A stretch of DNA of 64,000 nucleotides from Candidatus Aminicenantota bacterium (GCA_026987025.1 JALSNJ010000040.1:102713-166712); one strand, 5' to 3'; shown: positions 1 to 8,679, numbered from the stretch's first letter. Notes: generated by a model not told the origin, from the letters alone. A program made the numbers and translations.

Positions 1-2
1 TT

Positions 3-1709
3 CTTTTAGGAATTTCCCTGGGGATCTACCTGCTTGGATTTTCAAGGCCCCTCCAGTGGCTCGGTTCCTTGGCCACCTTAGGGTACGGGATATATGTTCT
101 TCTTCCCCATTTTAAACCTGACCTTTCCGGGTTTTTCCTGGCCCTGGTCCTTTTTGGGGGAGGTGCCCTTCTTATAGCCACTTATCCCGGTTCTAAAAAG
201 CTTCCCTCCACCTTCTATCCGGCTTACTTGGTGGTGGTTTTCTCCATGGCAGGGGTGGTTCTTTCCTCCACATGGCTTTCCCTTTTCGTCTTCTGGGAGG
301 TTATGACCTGGTCCTCCTTCCTCCTCATAAACATGGGGGAAGGAAAGAAGGCTGCCTGGCTTTATGCGATTTTTTCCGCCGCCGGAGCCTACGCAATGCT
401 GGGAGGGATTTACCTCCTCCCCTCCCTCAGGATAGGGGTTGGCAAGGTTCCCGGTCTTCTTCCAGCCGTTCTTATATCCTTAGCCTTCCTCGTTAAGATG
501 GCCACCGCTCCCCTTCATATCTGGGCCAGGGACGCTTACGGGGAGAGCGCCCACCAGTTTACCCCCCTTCTTTCCGGAATTATGTCCAAAATGGGGGTCT
601 TCGGCACGGCCCTGGTGGTGGTTTACATCCTGGGCGTTTCCTCAAACCCTGTTTTCAGATACTTCCTGGGGTGGCTGGGTGTTCTTACAGCCTTCTTTAT
701 GACCCTTTTGGCGGTTTTCCAGGATGACCTGAAGAAGCTTCTGGCCTATTCCTCTGTGGCCCAGGTAGGATACATCCTCTTAGGAGTTGCCCTGGGAACC
801 CCCTTGGGTTGGTCCGCTTCCCTCTACCACACGGTAAACCACTTCTTCTTCAAGGCCCTTCTCTTCGTGGCGGCGGCGGGCATAATCTACAGGGTTGGAA
901 CATCCTACCTTCCCCAAATGGGAGGGCTTATAAGGAGGATGCCCCTTACCTTCTTCGCCACTCTGCTGGCGATTATTTCCTTGGCCGGTATACCTCCCCT
1001 TTCTGGCTTCGCAGGAAAATGGCTTTTGTATTCAGCCCTTATAGAGAAGGGATGGATTTTTATAACGGTGGTGGCCTTCCTGGCCTCAACCCTGGCTTTT
1101 CTGTACTGCTTTAAAATCCTCCACAGCGTTTTTCTGGGCCAGCTTCAGGAGGAAAATTTCAATGTGAAAGAAGTTCCCCTTACCGTTGCCCTGGTGGAGG
1201 TGCTTCTTCTTCTTCCCCTGATAATCCTGGGGGCATTTCCCCGCCTTCTTCTGGACCCCATAGACAAAGTCCTATCCTCGCTGCCAGGACTTTCTCCGGC
1301 CCCCATCCATTACGGAAGGGTAATGGGGGCCGTAACGAAGCTGGGACACTGGAATGCCCTTTTCCTCATGGTCTTCTTTGCAGGTTCCTTCTTGATAGCC
1401 CTGGTCTTTTTCGCTATAACATCCGCCAGAATAAGGAAGGTGGGTCAGTTAGATGTGGGCTATTCCGGGGAGGTTCCCCGCAGCGCCGAGGACCTGCATT
1501 TCGGCTATGGTCTTTATGAGCATTTCAGAAAGGCCGTGGGATGGCTGATTTATCCATTGGTTACCAAGGTATGGAAGGGAATTTACGAGGGGATAAATGC
1601 CCTGGCTGAGATGGGAAGGAGGATATACACCGGGGATGTTAATACCTACGCCGCTTATGTTATAGCCCTTTCCATAATCATCCTTTATATTTTCTCAGGG
1701 GTGAAATAA
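3..1709 (+). CDS. Antiporter-like proton-pumping subunit of a complex I/MBX-type complex (5' partial)
   Basis: The reading frame is open to the left window edge, so the true start lies outside; the first visible TTG at 69 is internal. The protein is a polytopic membrane subunit of the NuoL/NuoM/MrpD/MbxH family that moves H+ or Na+. Family landmarks are visible: a WE in an early helix (FVFWEVMTW), a lysine in FLVKMATAPLHIWARDAY, the QDDLKKLLAYSSVAQVGYI loop and HTVNHFFFKALLF. A further helix and an amphipathic stretch follow the conserved core at the C terminus. Its stop overlaps the next start by one base. It heads a run of NuoH-, B-, C-, D- and I-like genes in the same order as MBX/MBH complexes, so it is very likely a subunit of that complex rather than a stand-alone antiporter. 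Confidence 0.88.
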   Translation, partial: LLGISLGIYLLGFSRPLQWLGSLATLGYGIYVLLPHFKPDLSGFFLALVLFGGGALLIATYPGSKKLPSTFYPAYLVVVFSMAGVVLSSTWLSLFVFWEVMTWSSFLLINMGEGKKAAWLYAIFSAAGAYAMLGGIYLLPSLRIGVGKVPGLLPAVLISLAFLVKMATAPLHIWARDAYGESAHQFTPLLSGIMSKMGVFGTALVVVYILGVSSNPVFRYFLGWLGVLTAFFMTLLAVFQDDLKKLLAYSSVAQVGYILLGVALGTPLGWSASLYHTVNHFFFKALLFVAAAGIIYRVGTSYLPQMGGLIRRMPLTFFATLLAIISLAGIPPLSGFAGKWLLYSALIEKGWIFITVVAFLASTLAFLYCFKILHSVFLGQLQEENFNVKEVPLTVALVEVLLLLPLIILGAFPRLLLDPIDKVLSSLPGLSPAPIHYGRVMGAVTKLGHWNALFLMVFFAGSFLIALVFFAITSARIRKVGQLDVGYSGEVPRSAEDLHFGYGLYEHFRKAVGWLIYPLVTKVWKGIYEGINALAEMGRRIYTGDVNTYAAYVIALSIIILYIFSGVK

Positions 1710-2617
1710 TGTGGAGCAAAATATTTTATGCGTTCCTTACCCTTTTGGGTGGGATAGCCTACGGGCTTTTGCTGGGGGGAATTTCCAGGAAAATAACCGC
1801 CCGGATGCAGAACCGCAGGGGGCCTACCGTATGGCAGAATTTCATTGACCTCTGGAAGCTTTTCAGAAAGAAAACCGCCGTTTCCCATGGAGTGATGTTT
1901 TACTTAGCCCCCATGTTTCGTCTGGTGGGGGGAGCGGGAACCTTTCTCCTGGTCCCGATAGTGATAGACAGCCCCTATTTGAGTAATTTTTCCTTCGGCG
2001 GAGACCTCATCGTTATCATGTACTTCATGGTGCTGGGATGTCTGGGGATGGCCCTGGGGGCAGCAGAGAGCGGACATCCCCATGCCCCCATAGGGGTAAC
2101 CAGAGGGCTTTCCCAGATGGCGGGCTATGAGCTTCCCTTTGTAATTTCCGTGGTGGTGCTCATGATAGCGGATAAAACCGCCACCGTGGAGGGAATAGTG
2201 AGGGCTCAGCAGGGAGGGATTTTGCACTGGCACCTCTTCACCCATCCCTTTGCGGCTGCCGCTGCCTTCATCAGCCTTCTGGGGATGATGACATCATATC
2301 CCTTTCAGGTGGTGTTGGCTCCCCAGGAAATAGCCGTGGGACCTCCCACTGAGTACAGCTCCACCTTTCTCTCATATATGTTTTCGGGAAGGAGCGTTTT
2401 CGCCATGGCTAAATACCTTCTCTTCATGGACCTTTTCTTAGGAGGGGCGGGAAGCCTTCTGGAGGCCTTCGCAAAGACCTTCCTTGTATTCCTCTGGCCC
2501 CTTTTCATTACCAATGTATTTCCCAGGTTTCGCCTGGAGCAATCGGTAAGGTTCTTCTGGACCTGGCCAACCTTTATAGGGCTTGTGGACCTTTTGAGAA
2601 TTTCGCTGATGAGGTGA
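1709..2617 (+). CDS. NuoH/MbxM-like membrane anchor subunit
   Basis: A 302-residue membrane protein with about eight helices of the NuoH/HyfC/MbhM family, the subunit that couples the soluble redox arm to the ion-pumping arm. The diagnostic loop RMQNRRGPTVWQNFIDLWKL lies near residues 32-51, followed by the acidic GAAESGHPHAPIG loop and YELPFVISVVV, both typical of this subunit. The start ATG overlaps the upstream stop TAA by one base, and the next gene begins four bases after its stop. Length is slightly under that of bacterial NuoH and close to MbhM/MbxM. Subunit type is secure; the exact complex type rests on the neighbours. Confidence 0.88.
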   Translation: MWSKIFYAFLTLLGGIAYGLLLGGISRKITARMQNRRGPTVWQNFIDLWKLFRKKTAVSHGVMFYLAPMFRLVGGAGTFLLVPIVIDSPYLSNFSFGGDLIVIMYFMVLGCLGMALGAAESGHPHAPIGVTRGLSQMAGYELPFVISVVVLMIADKTATVEGIVRAQQGGILHWHLFTHPFAAAAAFISLLGMMTSYPFQVVLAPQEIAVGPPTEYSSTFLSYMFSGRSVFAMAKYLLFMDLFLGGAGSLLEAFAKTFLVFLWPLFITNVFPRFRLEQSVRFFWTWPTFIGLVDLLRISLMR

Positions 2618-2620
2618 AAA

Positions 2621-3196
2621 ATGGATAAAAAGAATTATTTTCTGGACGAAAAGCCGGAAAAGCTCACCTATGGGGGGGTTTTCAGAAAGATAGACGATTG
2701 GGCCAGGGCAAGGTCCCTCTGGGTGGTGGCCTACGGGACAGGATGCGGGTCCATTGAGCTGAGGCCCACCTTCACCTCCAGATTTGACGCCGAAAGGCTG
2801 GGGATGAGGATGGTAGGGACCCCCCGTCAGGCAGATGTTCTAATAATCAGCGGATACCTCACGGTCAAGACCCTCAAGAGGGTCATAAGGGTATACGAGC
2901 AGATGCAATCCCCCAAGTATGTGGTGGCCTTAGGAGCCTGCCCCATAAACGGCGGTATGTATTACGACTCCTACAACGCCATAAACCAGCTGGATCTTTA
3001 TCTTCCTGTGGATGTGTGGATAACCGGATGCATGCCCAGGCCTGAAGCTATTTTAGCGGGTTTTAAGAGACTTCAGGAGCTCATAGACAGCGGAAGGGCG
3101 GACGGGTGGAAAAAATACATAGAGAACCTGGATTGGTACAGGGAAAACCAGAGGAAAATAATTAAAAACTGGAAAATGCCCAATTACAACTGGTGA
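2621..3196 (+). CDS. NuoB-like [4Fe-4S] subunit with an incomplete cysteine set
   Basis: A 191-residue homologue of NuoB and of the small subunit of group 4 [NiFe] hydrogenases, which holds the terminal N2/proximal [4Fe-4S] cluster. The family core is clear: ERLGMRMVGTPRQADVLIISG, then ALGACPINGG with C107, and VDVWITGCMPRPEA with C137. The site that is CC in NuoB (CCAIE) or CNGC in hydrogenases reads GTGCGSIE here, giving only C42. Thus three, not four, of the expected cluster cysteines can be seen. It follows NuoH-like and precedes NuoC- and NuoD-like genes. An unusual N2 cluster or a non-cysteine fourth ligand is inferred. Confidence 0.85.
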   Translation: MDKKNYFLDEKPEKLTYGGVFRKIDDWARARSLWVVAYGTGCGSIELRPTFTSRFDAERLGMRMVGTPRQADVLIISGYLTVKTLKRVIRVYEQMQSPKYVVALGACPINGGMYYDSYNAINQLDLYLPVDVWITGCMPRPEAILAGFKRLQELIDSGRADGWKKYIENLDWYRENQRKIIKNWKMPNYNW

Positions 3197-3204
3197 GGTG
3201 GGAC

Positions 3205-3735
3205 ATGGAAATTCTGGAAAGGCTCAGGGAAAGATTTGAGGTTTTAGAGGAGAAGGTCCAGAGGGATGACCTTATCTTTGTAGGGACCACGGGGAAGAAC
3301 CTTATACCCATGCTGGTTTACCTTAAGGAATACGAGGGTTTTAAGACCCTGGTCATGATATCCTGCGTTGACTGGATAGAGGAGGGGAAATTTCAGCTCA
3401 GCTACAACCTCTGGGCCCCGAAGCAGAAAAAGAACATAATAGTTAAGGTCTTCATTGACCGGAAACAGCCCAATTTCACTACCATTTACAGGATCTGGCC
3501 CCAGGCAGAGGTTTACGAGAGGGAGATCCACGAAATGTTCGGGGTAAATTTTGAGGGTAATCCCACCCAGGGCGAGGAGCTTATCCTGGAGGACTGGGAC
3601 GATATTCCTCCCATGAGGAGGGACTTTGACACCCTCAAGTATTCCATGGAGAAGTTCGGGGAAAGGGCTCCCAAGAGCCGCATAAACATAAGAAGAGAGA
3701 TTTCCGAGCAATACGATGAATGGAGAAGGAAATGA
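3205..3735 (+). CDS. NuoC-like 30 kDa subunit
   Basis: A 176-residue homologue of the complex I 30-kDa subunit (NuoC/MbxK/HycE N-terminal part), which packs against the catalytic large subunit. The signature region is VYEREIHEMFGVNFEGNP near residues 99-116, followed by LILEDWDDIPPMRRDF. The start was placed at ATG 3205, preceded by GAGGTG at 3195-3200; a GTG at 3193 is in frame but overlaps that ribosome-binding site. It overlaps the next gene by an ATGA junction. Separate NuoC and NuoD genes, rather than a NuoCD fusion, match the MBX/MBH layout. Confidence 0.85.
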   Translation: MEILERLRERFEVLEEKVQRDDLIFVGTTGKNLIPMLVYLKEYEGFKTLVMISCVDWIEEGKFQLSYNLWAPKQKKNIIVKVFIDRKQPNFTTIYRIWPQAEVYEREIHEMFGVNFEGNPTQGEELILEDWDDIPPMRRDFDTLKYSMEKFGERAPKSRINIRREISEQYDEWRRK

Positions 3736-4835
3736 GCAAGAAAGAAGTGAGGCTTTTTATAGGACCCCAGCATCCCGGAGTGACCGGGAACATGAGCGTG
3801 GAAGTGCTCCTTAAAGGGGATACCATAACCTGGGCTAAAACCCACATAGGCTACCTTCACCGGGGATTTGAAAAGCTGATGGAGCGGCGGATATACATAA
3901 AGAGTTTTCCCCTGGTGTGCAGGATATGCGTGCCAGAGCCCGATACCAACGAGGAAAACTTCGCCAGGGCCCTGGAGGAGCTTGGGGGTATAGATATCCC
4001 CGAAAGGGCCAAATGGATAAGAACCCTCGTTTTGGAGCTCTCCAGGCTTCAGATGTTCATAATGTGGTACGGAGGAATAGCGGGTTCCATGGGATTGTCA
4101 ACCCCTGTTCAATGGGGAATAGGGGACAGAGATTACATCCTGGACCTCTTTGAGGAGCTTACCGGGGGAAGGATTTACCACATATACATAATGCCAGGGG
4201 GAGTGAGGAAGGACCTTCCGGAGGGCTTTGAGGAAAGGGTTCTTAAAGTCATGGATATGATAGAGAGGAGGCTTCCGGAATACGACGAGATCATTATGGA
4301 AAACGCAGTGGTACAGAAAAGGCTCAAGGGGCTTGCCAGAATCCCCAAGGAATGGGTGGATGAGATGGGGCTTACGGGTCCTGTGGCCAGGGCCTGCGGT
4401 TTTCCCTACGATGTAAGGAAGGACCATCCCTACGAGGCTTATCCTTACCTTGATTTTGATGTGATAACCGAGGAGGGTTGCGACGCCTGGGCCATGCTCC
4501 TCGTAAGGAGAAGGGAGATTGACCTCAGCATAAATCTAATAAGGCAAATAATAGACAGAATGCCCGGGGGAGAATTTCAGGTCCCCCTTCCCAATGTCCT
4601 TTACTGGAGAATTCCTCCCGGCGAGACCTATGTTAAATCGGAGGCAACCAGGGGGGAATTCGGTTATTATGTGGTGAGCGACGGTTCCGATAAACCCAGG
4701 AGGGTTCATGTAAACGGGCCCTCCTTCGTTCACGGTATAACCCTCCTGGAGAGGCTTCTTGTGGGTCAGAACATAGCGGATGTGGCTCCCATAATGGTTT
4801 CCCTCCAGACATGTCCACCGGAAATGGAGAGATAG
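3732..4835 (+). CDS. NuoD/hydrogenase large-subunit-like catalytic subunit with CxxE motifs
   Basis: A 367-residue member of the NuoD/[NiFe]-hydrogenase large-subunit family (GPQHPGVTGN near residues 11-20; THIGYLHRGFEKLME). At the first motif, where hydrogenases have RICGIC, this protein has C63-R-I-C66-V-P-E69. At the C terminus, where hydrogenases have DPCxxC, it has C361-P-P-E364-M-E-R. NuoD proper normally lacks these cysteines. So each CxxC appears as CxxE, with an additional C63. Start at ATG 3732 is chosen from the ATGA overlap and GGAGAAGG just upstream; ATG 3720 is also in frame. It is neither a normal [NiFe] hydrogenase nor an ordinary quinone-reducing NuoD; an MBX/MBS-like electron acceptor is possible. 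Confidence 0.85.
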   Translation: MSKKEVRLFIGPQHPGVTGNMSVEVLLKGDTITWAKTHIGYLHRGFEKLMERRIYIKSFPLVCRICVPEPDTNEENFARALEELGGIDIPERAKWIRTLVLELSRLQMFIMWYGGIAGSMGLSTPVQWGIGDRDYILDLFEELTGGRIYHIYIMPGGVRKDLPEGFEERVLKVMDMIERRLPEYDEIIMENAVVQKRLKGLARIPKEWVDEMGLTGPVARACGFPYDVRKDHPYEAYPYLDFDVITEEGCDAWAMLLVRRREIDLSINLIRQIIDRMPGGEFQVPLPNVLYWRIPPGETYVKSEATRGEFGYYVVSDGSDKPRRVHVNGPSFVHGITLLERLLVGQNIADVAPIMVSLQTCPPEMER

Positions 4836-4844
4836 GAGGAAAAA

Positions 4845-6620
4845 ATGGGACTTAAGGAAGTATTGAAACCCCTCGGGGCCTGGAGGCAGGTAGCCCGAAG
4901 GCCTCATACCATCCTGGTTCCCCAGCGACAGAGGGAGGCGGCGGAGAGGTACCGGGGATTTCATGTAAACGACCTTGAAAAGTGCATCGGTTGCGGAACC
5001 TGCACCGCCGTATGTCCCAACGATGCCATAGATATGGTGAGGGTTCCTGGCATTGAGCCAAAGAAAGGGGATTCCGGATTTCGCCCGAGGATAGACTACG
5101 GAAGGTGCTGCTGGTGCGGGCTGTGCGTGGATTCCTGTCCCACCATGTCCCTCAGGATGACCAACGAATACATATGGATAAGGGATGTTCCCGATGATTT
5201 CGTTTACATCCCTGGCTACGACATAAAGGGTTTTGAGAATAAGGAAAAGGGCTACAGAAAGGAAAAGGAGCACAGCTTTACCCATTATCACCGGGTTCCC
5301 ATGAGGGAACTTCCCCCGGAGGAGAGGGTGGAAACCTTTGCAGAGGTGGTTCTGGGATATGCGGAGGAGGAAGCCCGCAGGGAGGCGGACCGCTGTGTGG
5401 GATGCGGGCTGTGTATAGCAGGTTGCCCCGACAGGATGCACATTCCGGACTACATAAGGGCCATAGCCTCCGGTGAATACGAGCGCTCCGTTAACATAAT
5501 GTACGAAAACAACCCCTTCGCCGAACTCTGCGGCAAAGTCTGCACCAGAAGGTGCGAAAGCTATTGTTCCTTAGGTCACGAAGGGGACCCCGTGGCCATA
5601 AGGTGGCTCAAGAGATTCGCCACCGAAAGGTTTTCTGACCTGAAGCAGGTTATAAAGGTAAAGAAAGCAGAGCCCAAGGATAAGTCCATAGGCATTATAG
5701 GTGCTGGACCCGGTGGGCTTACTGCGGCCTATTATCTTGCCCTGCGGGGTTACAGGGTGACGGTTTACGAGGCCATGCCGGAGCCGGGGGGAATGACCAT
5801 GGCGGGAATACCCAAATACCGCTTTCCCTTTCCCTCCCTGAAAAAGCAGGTTGACTTTATCCTTTCCCAGGGGGTTGACCTGAAATTAAACTATTTCGTG
5901 GACCAGGAAAGATTCCGCCGCTTGATGAAGGAGCACGATGCCATTTACATAGGGGTGGGCCTTATGAAACCCTGGACCTTAGGTGTGCCCGGGGAGGACC
6001 ATCCCAATGTTATCTATGCCATAGACTATCTGAGGAAGGTGAACTTCAACGAACCGGTGGAGATAGGAAAGAAGGTGGTGGTCATAGGGGGAGGGGATGT
6101 GGCCATGGACGCAGCCAGGGTTTCCAGGAGGTTCGGGGCGGAAGTCATAATAGCTTATCGCCGCAGAAAAATTGACATGCCCGCGGACCACGAGGAGATA
6201 GAGGGAGCGGAGGAGGAGGGGGTGGAAATATGGGAAAAGATAATCCCCCTGAGGGTGGAGGATGCTCCGGAGGGAAGGGTCAAACTGGTCTATGGAAAGG
6301 CAAAGATGGTGGATCAGGGACCCGGTCGCCGACCGAAGCCGGTGTTGATAGAAGGAGAGGAATACGAGCTGGTGGTGGACAGGATAATAGTGGCCATAGG
6401 ACAGCAGGCTGACCTCAGCTTCCTTCCCCCGGAGGTGGCGGAGAAGATAGAGGTGGAGCGGGGAAGAATAAAGGTGAACCACAGGCAAATGACCTCATAT
6501 CCAGGAATATTCGCCGGAGGCGATGTGGCCAATCGGGTGGCCGACGCCATCTCCGCCATAGCCGACGGACTGAGGGCAGTTAAGGGAATAGAACTTTACC
6601 TTCAGGGAAGTATGGACTAA
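4845..6620 (+). CDS. NuoI-like diferredoxin fused to GltD-like NAD(P)H:FAD oxidoreductase
   Basis: A 591-residue fusion. Residues 40-110 are a NuoI/MbxN-like domain with two [4Fe-4S] motifs (C47, C50, C53, C57 and C88, C91, C94, C98). From about residue 165 it is a GltD/NfnB-type module: CVGCGLCIAGCP, then LCGKVCTRRCESYC, an FAD Rossmann fold (GIIGAGPGGLTAAYYLA), an NAD(P) fold (VVIGGGDVAMDAAR, with AYRRR suggesting NADPH) and the closing FAD motif GIFAGGDVAN. Such a protein could pass electrons from NAD(P)H or ferredoxin straight to the NuoB-like subunit and so replace NuoEFG. It is the last gene of the complex I-like operon. Its stop overlaps the stop of the convergent GNAT gene. Domain calls are strong; direction of electron flow is unknown. 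Confidence 0.88.
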   Translation: MGLKEVLKPLGAWRQVARRPHTILVPQRQREAAERYRGFHVNDLEKCIGCGTCTAVCPNDAIDMVRVPGIEPKKGDSGFRPRIDYGRCCWCGLCVDSCPTMSLRMTNEYIWIRDVPDDFVYIPGYDIKGFENKEKGYRKEKEHSFTHYHRVPMRELPPEERVETFAEVVLGYAEEEARREADRCVGCGLCIAGCPDRMHIPDYIRAIASGEYERSVNIMYENNPFAELCGKVCTRRCESYCSLGHEGDPVAIRWLKRFATERFSDLKQVIKVKKAEPKDKSIGIIGAGPGGLTAAYYLALRGYRVTVYEAMPEPGGMTMAGIPKYRFPFPSLKKQVDFILSQGVDLKLNYFVDQERFRRLMKEHDAIYIGVGLMKPWTLGVPGEDHPNVIYAIDYLRKVNFNEPVEIGKKVVVIGGGDVAMDAARVSRRFGAEVIIAYRRRKIDMPADHEEIEGAEEEGVEIWEKIIPLRVEDAPEGRVKLVYGKAKMVDQGPGRRPKPVLIEGEEYELVVDRIIVAIGQQADLSFLPPEVAEKIEVERGRIKVNHRQMTSYPGIFAGGDVANRVADAISAIADGLRAVKGIELYLQGSMD

Positions 6621-7066
6621 AACTCCAGTTCGTATAGCTCGTAATTTGTGGGCTTCATGCCCAGGGCTTCGTAGATCCTCATGGCAGGGGTATTTTCCCT
6701 GTCCACATATAGCCTGAGGCCACAAGCCCCTTCCTCCCTGGCTTTTTCAAGGACATAAGAAAACAGTTTTTTAAAATGCCCCTTTCCCCTTTCTTCAGGT
6801 ACGGTGTAGACGCTCTGAATCCACCAGAAAAAACAGTTCCTCCAGTCGCTCCACTCCCTGGTGATCATCAGCTGGGATAATATCCTTCCGTCCTTTTCCA
6901 CCACATAATAAACGGCATCAGCCCTTCCTTCAAGAACTGCCCTGGTTGCCTTCATCACAGACTCAGGATCCAGTTTTTTGCCTTCGGTCTCCAGGGCCAT
7001 TTCCAGATTGTTCCTTGAGATTTGCTCCAGGTCCTGCCCCTGGCCCTTTCTTATCCTAATGCTCAT
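6617..7066 (-). CDS. GNAT-family N-acetyltransferase
   Basis: A 149-residue protein with the GNAT acetyl-CoA fold: the motif A region reads VYTVPEERGKGHFKKLFSYV (V-x-x-x-x-RGKG) and is followed by LRLYVDRENTPAMRIYEALGM, the usual C-terminal strand-helix. The start at 7066 is chosen because its ATG forms an ATGA overlap with the stop of the upstream M14 peptidase gene; the open frame runs further but those codons lie inside the neighbour. It is the third gene of an S9-M14-GNAT operon, so a role in acting on peptides or amino acids is possible but not shown. Substrate unknown. Confidence 0.8.
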   Translation of the reverse strand: MSIRIRKGQGQDLEQISRNNLEMALETEGKKLDPESVMKATRAVLEGRADAVYYVVEKDGRILSQLMITREWSDWRNCFFWWIQSVYTVPEERGKGHFKKLFSYVLEKAREEGACGLRLYVDRENTPAMRIYEALGMKPTNYELYELEF

Positions 7067-8679
7067 TTTAAGACCACTGCCACAACACGGGGAACGGTTG
7101 CCACCCGGTATATGGGAACCATCCAGGGCTTTCCGCTCCACTCGTGGACCAGGGTGGCGTCTAAGAGACCCCAGGTGAGGAAGCCATCGGGGCTTTGAGG
7201 CTCCAGCATAACCGCAGCCAGGCGAGAAAGGGGCTGGTTAAGAGGCACTAAGAAGGAGCCTGCGGGGATTTTTTCTGTTTTTACCCGATAGGCCCCCTTT
7301 ACCTTTTTTAGATGATGTCCCTGGAAAGGTAGGGGGGATGCCTTTATCTCCTCTACTTTGAACTCCTCCACCTGGGCCCGGAAGGGTCGGAGTATTTTTT
7401 CCACCGCTATTCCGTTTCTCAGGAGTATCTTTACCAGGTGGGCTGCAGAAGGAAGAATTATATAGCCGGCAGGGAGCTTTACGCTCCTTTTGGGTTTTAA
7501 AGGGGAGTAGAGAGAAAGGTGATAGGTCGCAGGAAGCTCGGTTTTTTTAACCAGATACCCTCCGAACCAGCTGGGATATTTTTTCAGCTCTTCCTGAGGG
7601 ATCTTCTCTATTTTGAATCTGTATGAAAGGAGCTCAAAATCCATCACCTTCTTCAGGTCAAATTCCACACCGAAGCTTGAGCCTGCCACCTCCTCCATAG
7701 CCCGAAGGTCAGCCTCCCTCTCTATCTCCCTCATCTGCCGGGCGTGGTGAGAGGTGAAGGTGAGAATGGCTTTGAGAAAGGCATAGGCCCCCATAACCCT
7801 TGTTTTAAAGTCCGCTCTGGCGTAATTCTCATCCAGAATGGAGAAACGGTTTCTAAGGCCCACATAGTTGGTTCCGTATCTGGCTCCCACGGCCCAGAAA
7901 CCCCAGCCCTTTTCTGGATTTTTTCTGTCCAGGAAGTTTCCGTAGGGAATGGGGCGGAATCCCAGCTTTTGCATGGTGGAATTTATCTCAGGAAACATAA
8001 TTTCCCAGGAATACGAGATGAGGGCCCGGTCTGTCCAGGGAGCCATCTGGGGTTGCCAGGTTACCACATGACGGTTATAAACCCCGTCGGTGGTATGCAT
8101 GTCCACGAAAAGGACCGGATCCCACTTCACCAGCGCCTTAACCAGGCCCCTGACCTCCGGACTTTCCTGTTTAATAAAATCCCGATTGAGGTCCAGACCC
8201 TGTCCGTTGTACCTTACCCCCGCCAGGGCAGGTCCGTTGTCCTCGCTTCTGTGCCTTCCGAATTTTTCGTTTCCGTCCGGATTGAAGATGGGGCAAAAGA
8301 GAACCACCTGGTTCTTTAGAAGCTCCGGATGCTTTCCCTGAACCAGGTCCCTTATCATCATCAGGGAGGCCTCCTTGCCCTCCACCTCTCCAGCGTGTAT
8401 GTTAGCTTCTATGTAAACTACCTCCTTCCCCAGGGCCCTGGCTTCCTGGGGAGTTTTAATTCCCTCCTGACTAACTATTGCCAGGGGAATTTTCCTTCCC
8501 TCCGCGGATGTGGCCAGAAATTCTATCTTTAGCTTGTTGGAGGAGGCCTTCAGGCTCCACAGCAACTCCATAACATCCTGATAGGTGGAGGTTTCGGTGA
8601 AATTGGACCTTTCCGCCCTGGTCAATGGAGCTCTGGCCAGGAGCGGAAGGGCGAGGAGTATACAAAGCAGCTTTCTCAT
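7063..8679 (-). CDS. Secreted M14 family zinc carboxypeptidase-like protein
   Basis: A 538-residue exported protein. The first 22 residues form a signal peptide (MRKLLCILLALPLLARAPL). Zinc ligands of the M14 family are visible: H95-A-G-E98 and H195 in FVDMHTTDG, with GLDLNRDF between them as in M14 substrate-binding loops. The C-terminal ~220 residues follow the catalytic domain and are not recognised. The start overlaps the stop of the S9 peptidase by ATGA, so the two are translationally coupled. Together they suggest extracytoplasmic peptide breakdown. It could act on peptides or on another amide; family membership is secure. Confidence 0.85.
   Translation of the reverse strand: MRKLLCILLALPLLARAPLTRAERSNFTETSTYQDVMELLWSLKASSNKLKIEFLATSAEGRKIPLAIVSQEGIKTPQEARALGKEVVYIEANIHAGEVEGKEASLMMIRDLVQGKHPELLKNQVVLFCPIFNPDGNEKFGRHRSEDNGPALAGVRYNGQGLDLNRDFIKQESPEVRGLVKALVKWDPVLFVDMHTTDGVYNRHVVTWQPQMAPWTDRALISYSWEIMFPEINSTMQKLGFRPIPYGNFLDRKNPEKGWGFWAVGARYGTNYVGLRNRFSILDENYARADFKTRVMGAYAFLKAILTFTSHHARQMREIEREADLRAMEEVAGSSFGVEFDLKKVMDFELLSYRFKIEKIPQEELKKYPSWFGGYLVKKTELPATYHLSLYSPLKPKRSVKLPAGYIILPSAAHLVKILLRNGIAVEKILRPFRAQVEEFKVEEIKASPLPFQGHHLKKVKGAYRVKTEKIPAGSFLVPLNQPLSRLAAVMLEPQSPDGFLTWGLLDATLVHEWSGKPWMVPIYRVATVPRVVAVVLK

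Noticed and set aside
3720..3731. Earlier ATG for the NuoD-like gene
   Set aside because: GGAGAAGG lies after it and the ATGA overlap at 3732 gives a better-supported start.
2621..4835. Annotation of the complex as a [NiFe] hydrogenase (formate hydrogenlyase or Ech/Mbh)
   Set aside because: The large subunit lacks two of the four metal-binding cysteines, so hydrogen chemistry is not supported.
4536..5441. Long open frame on the minus strand (301 codons) across the NuoD-like/NuoI-GltD junction
   Set aside because: It lies antisense to two strongly supported genes, has no family resemblance and no ribosome-binding site; a composition shadow.
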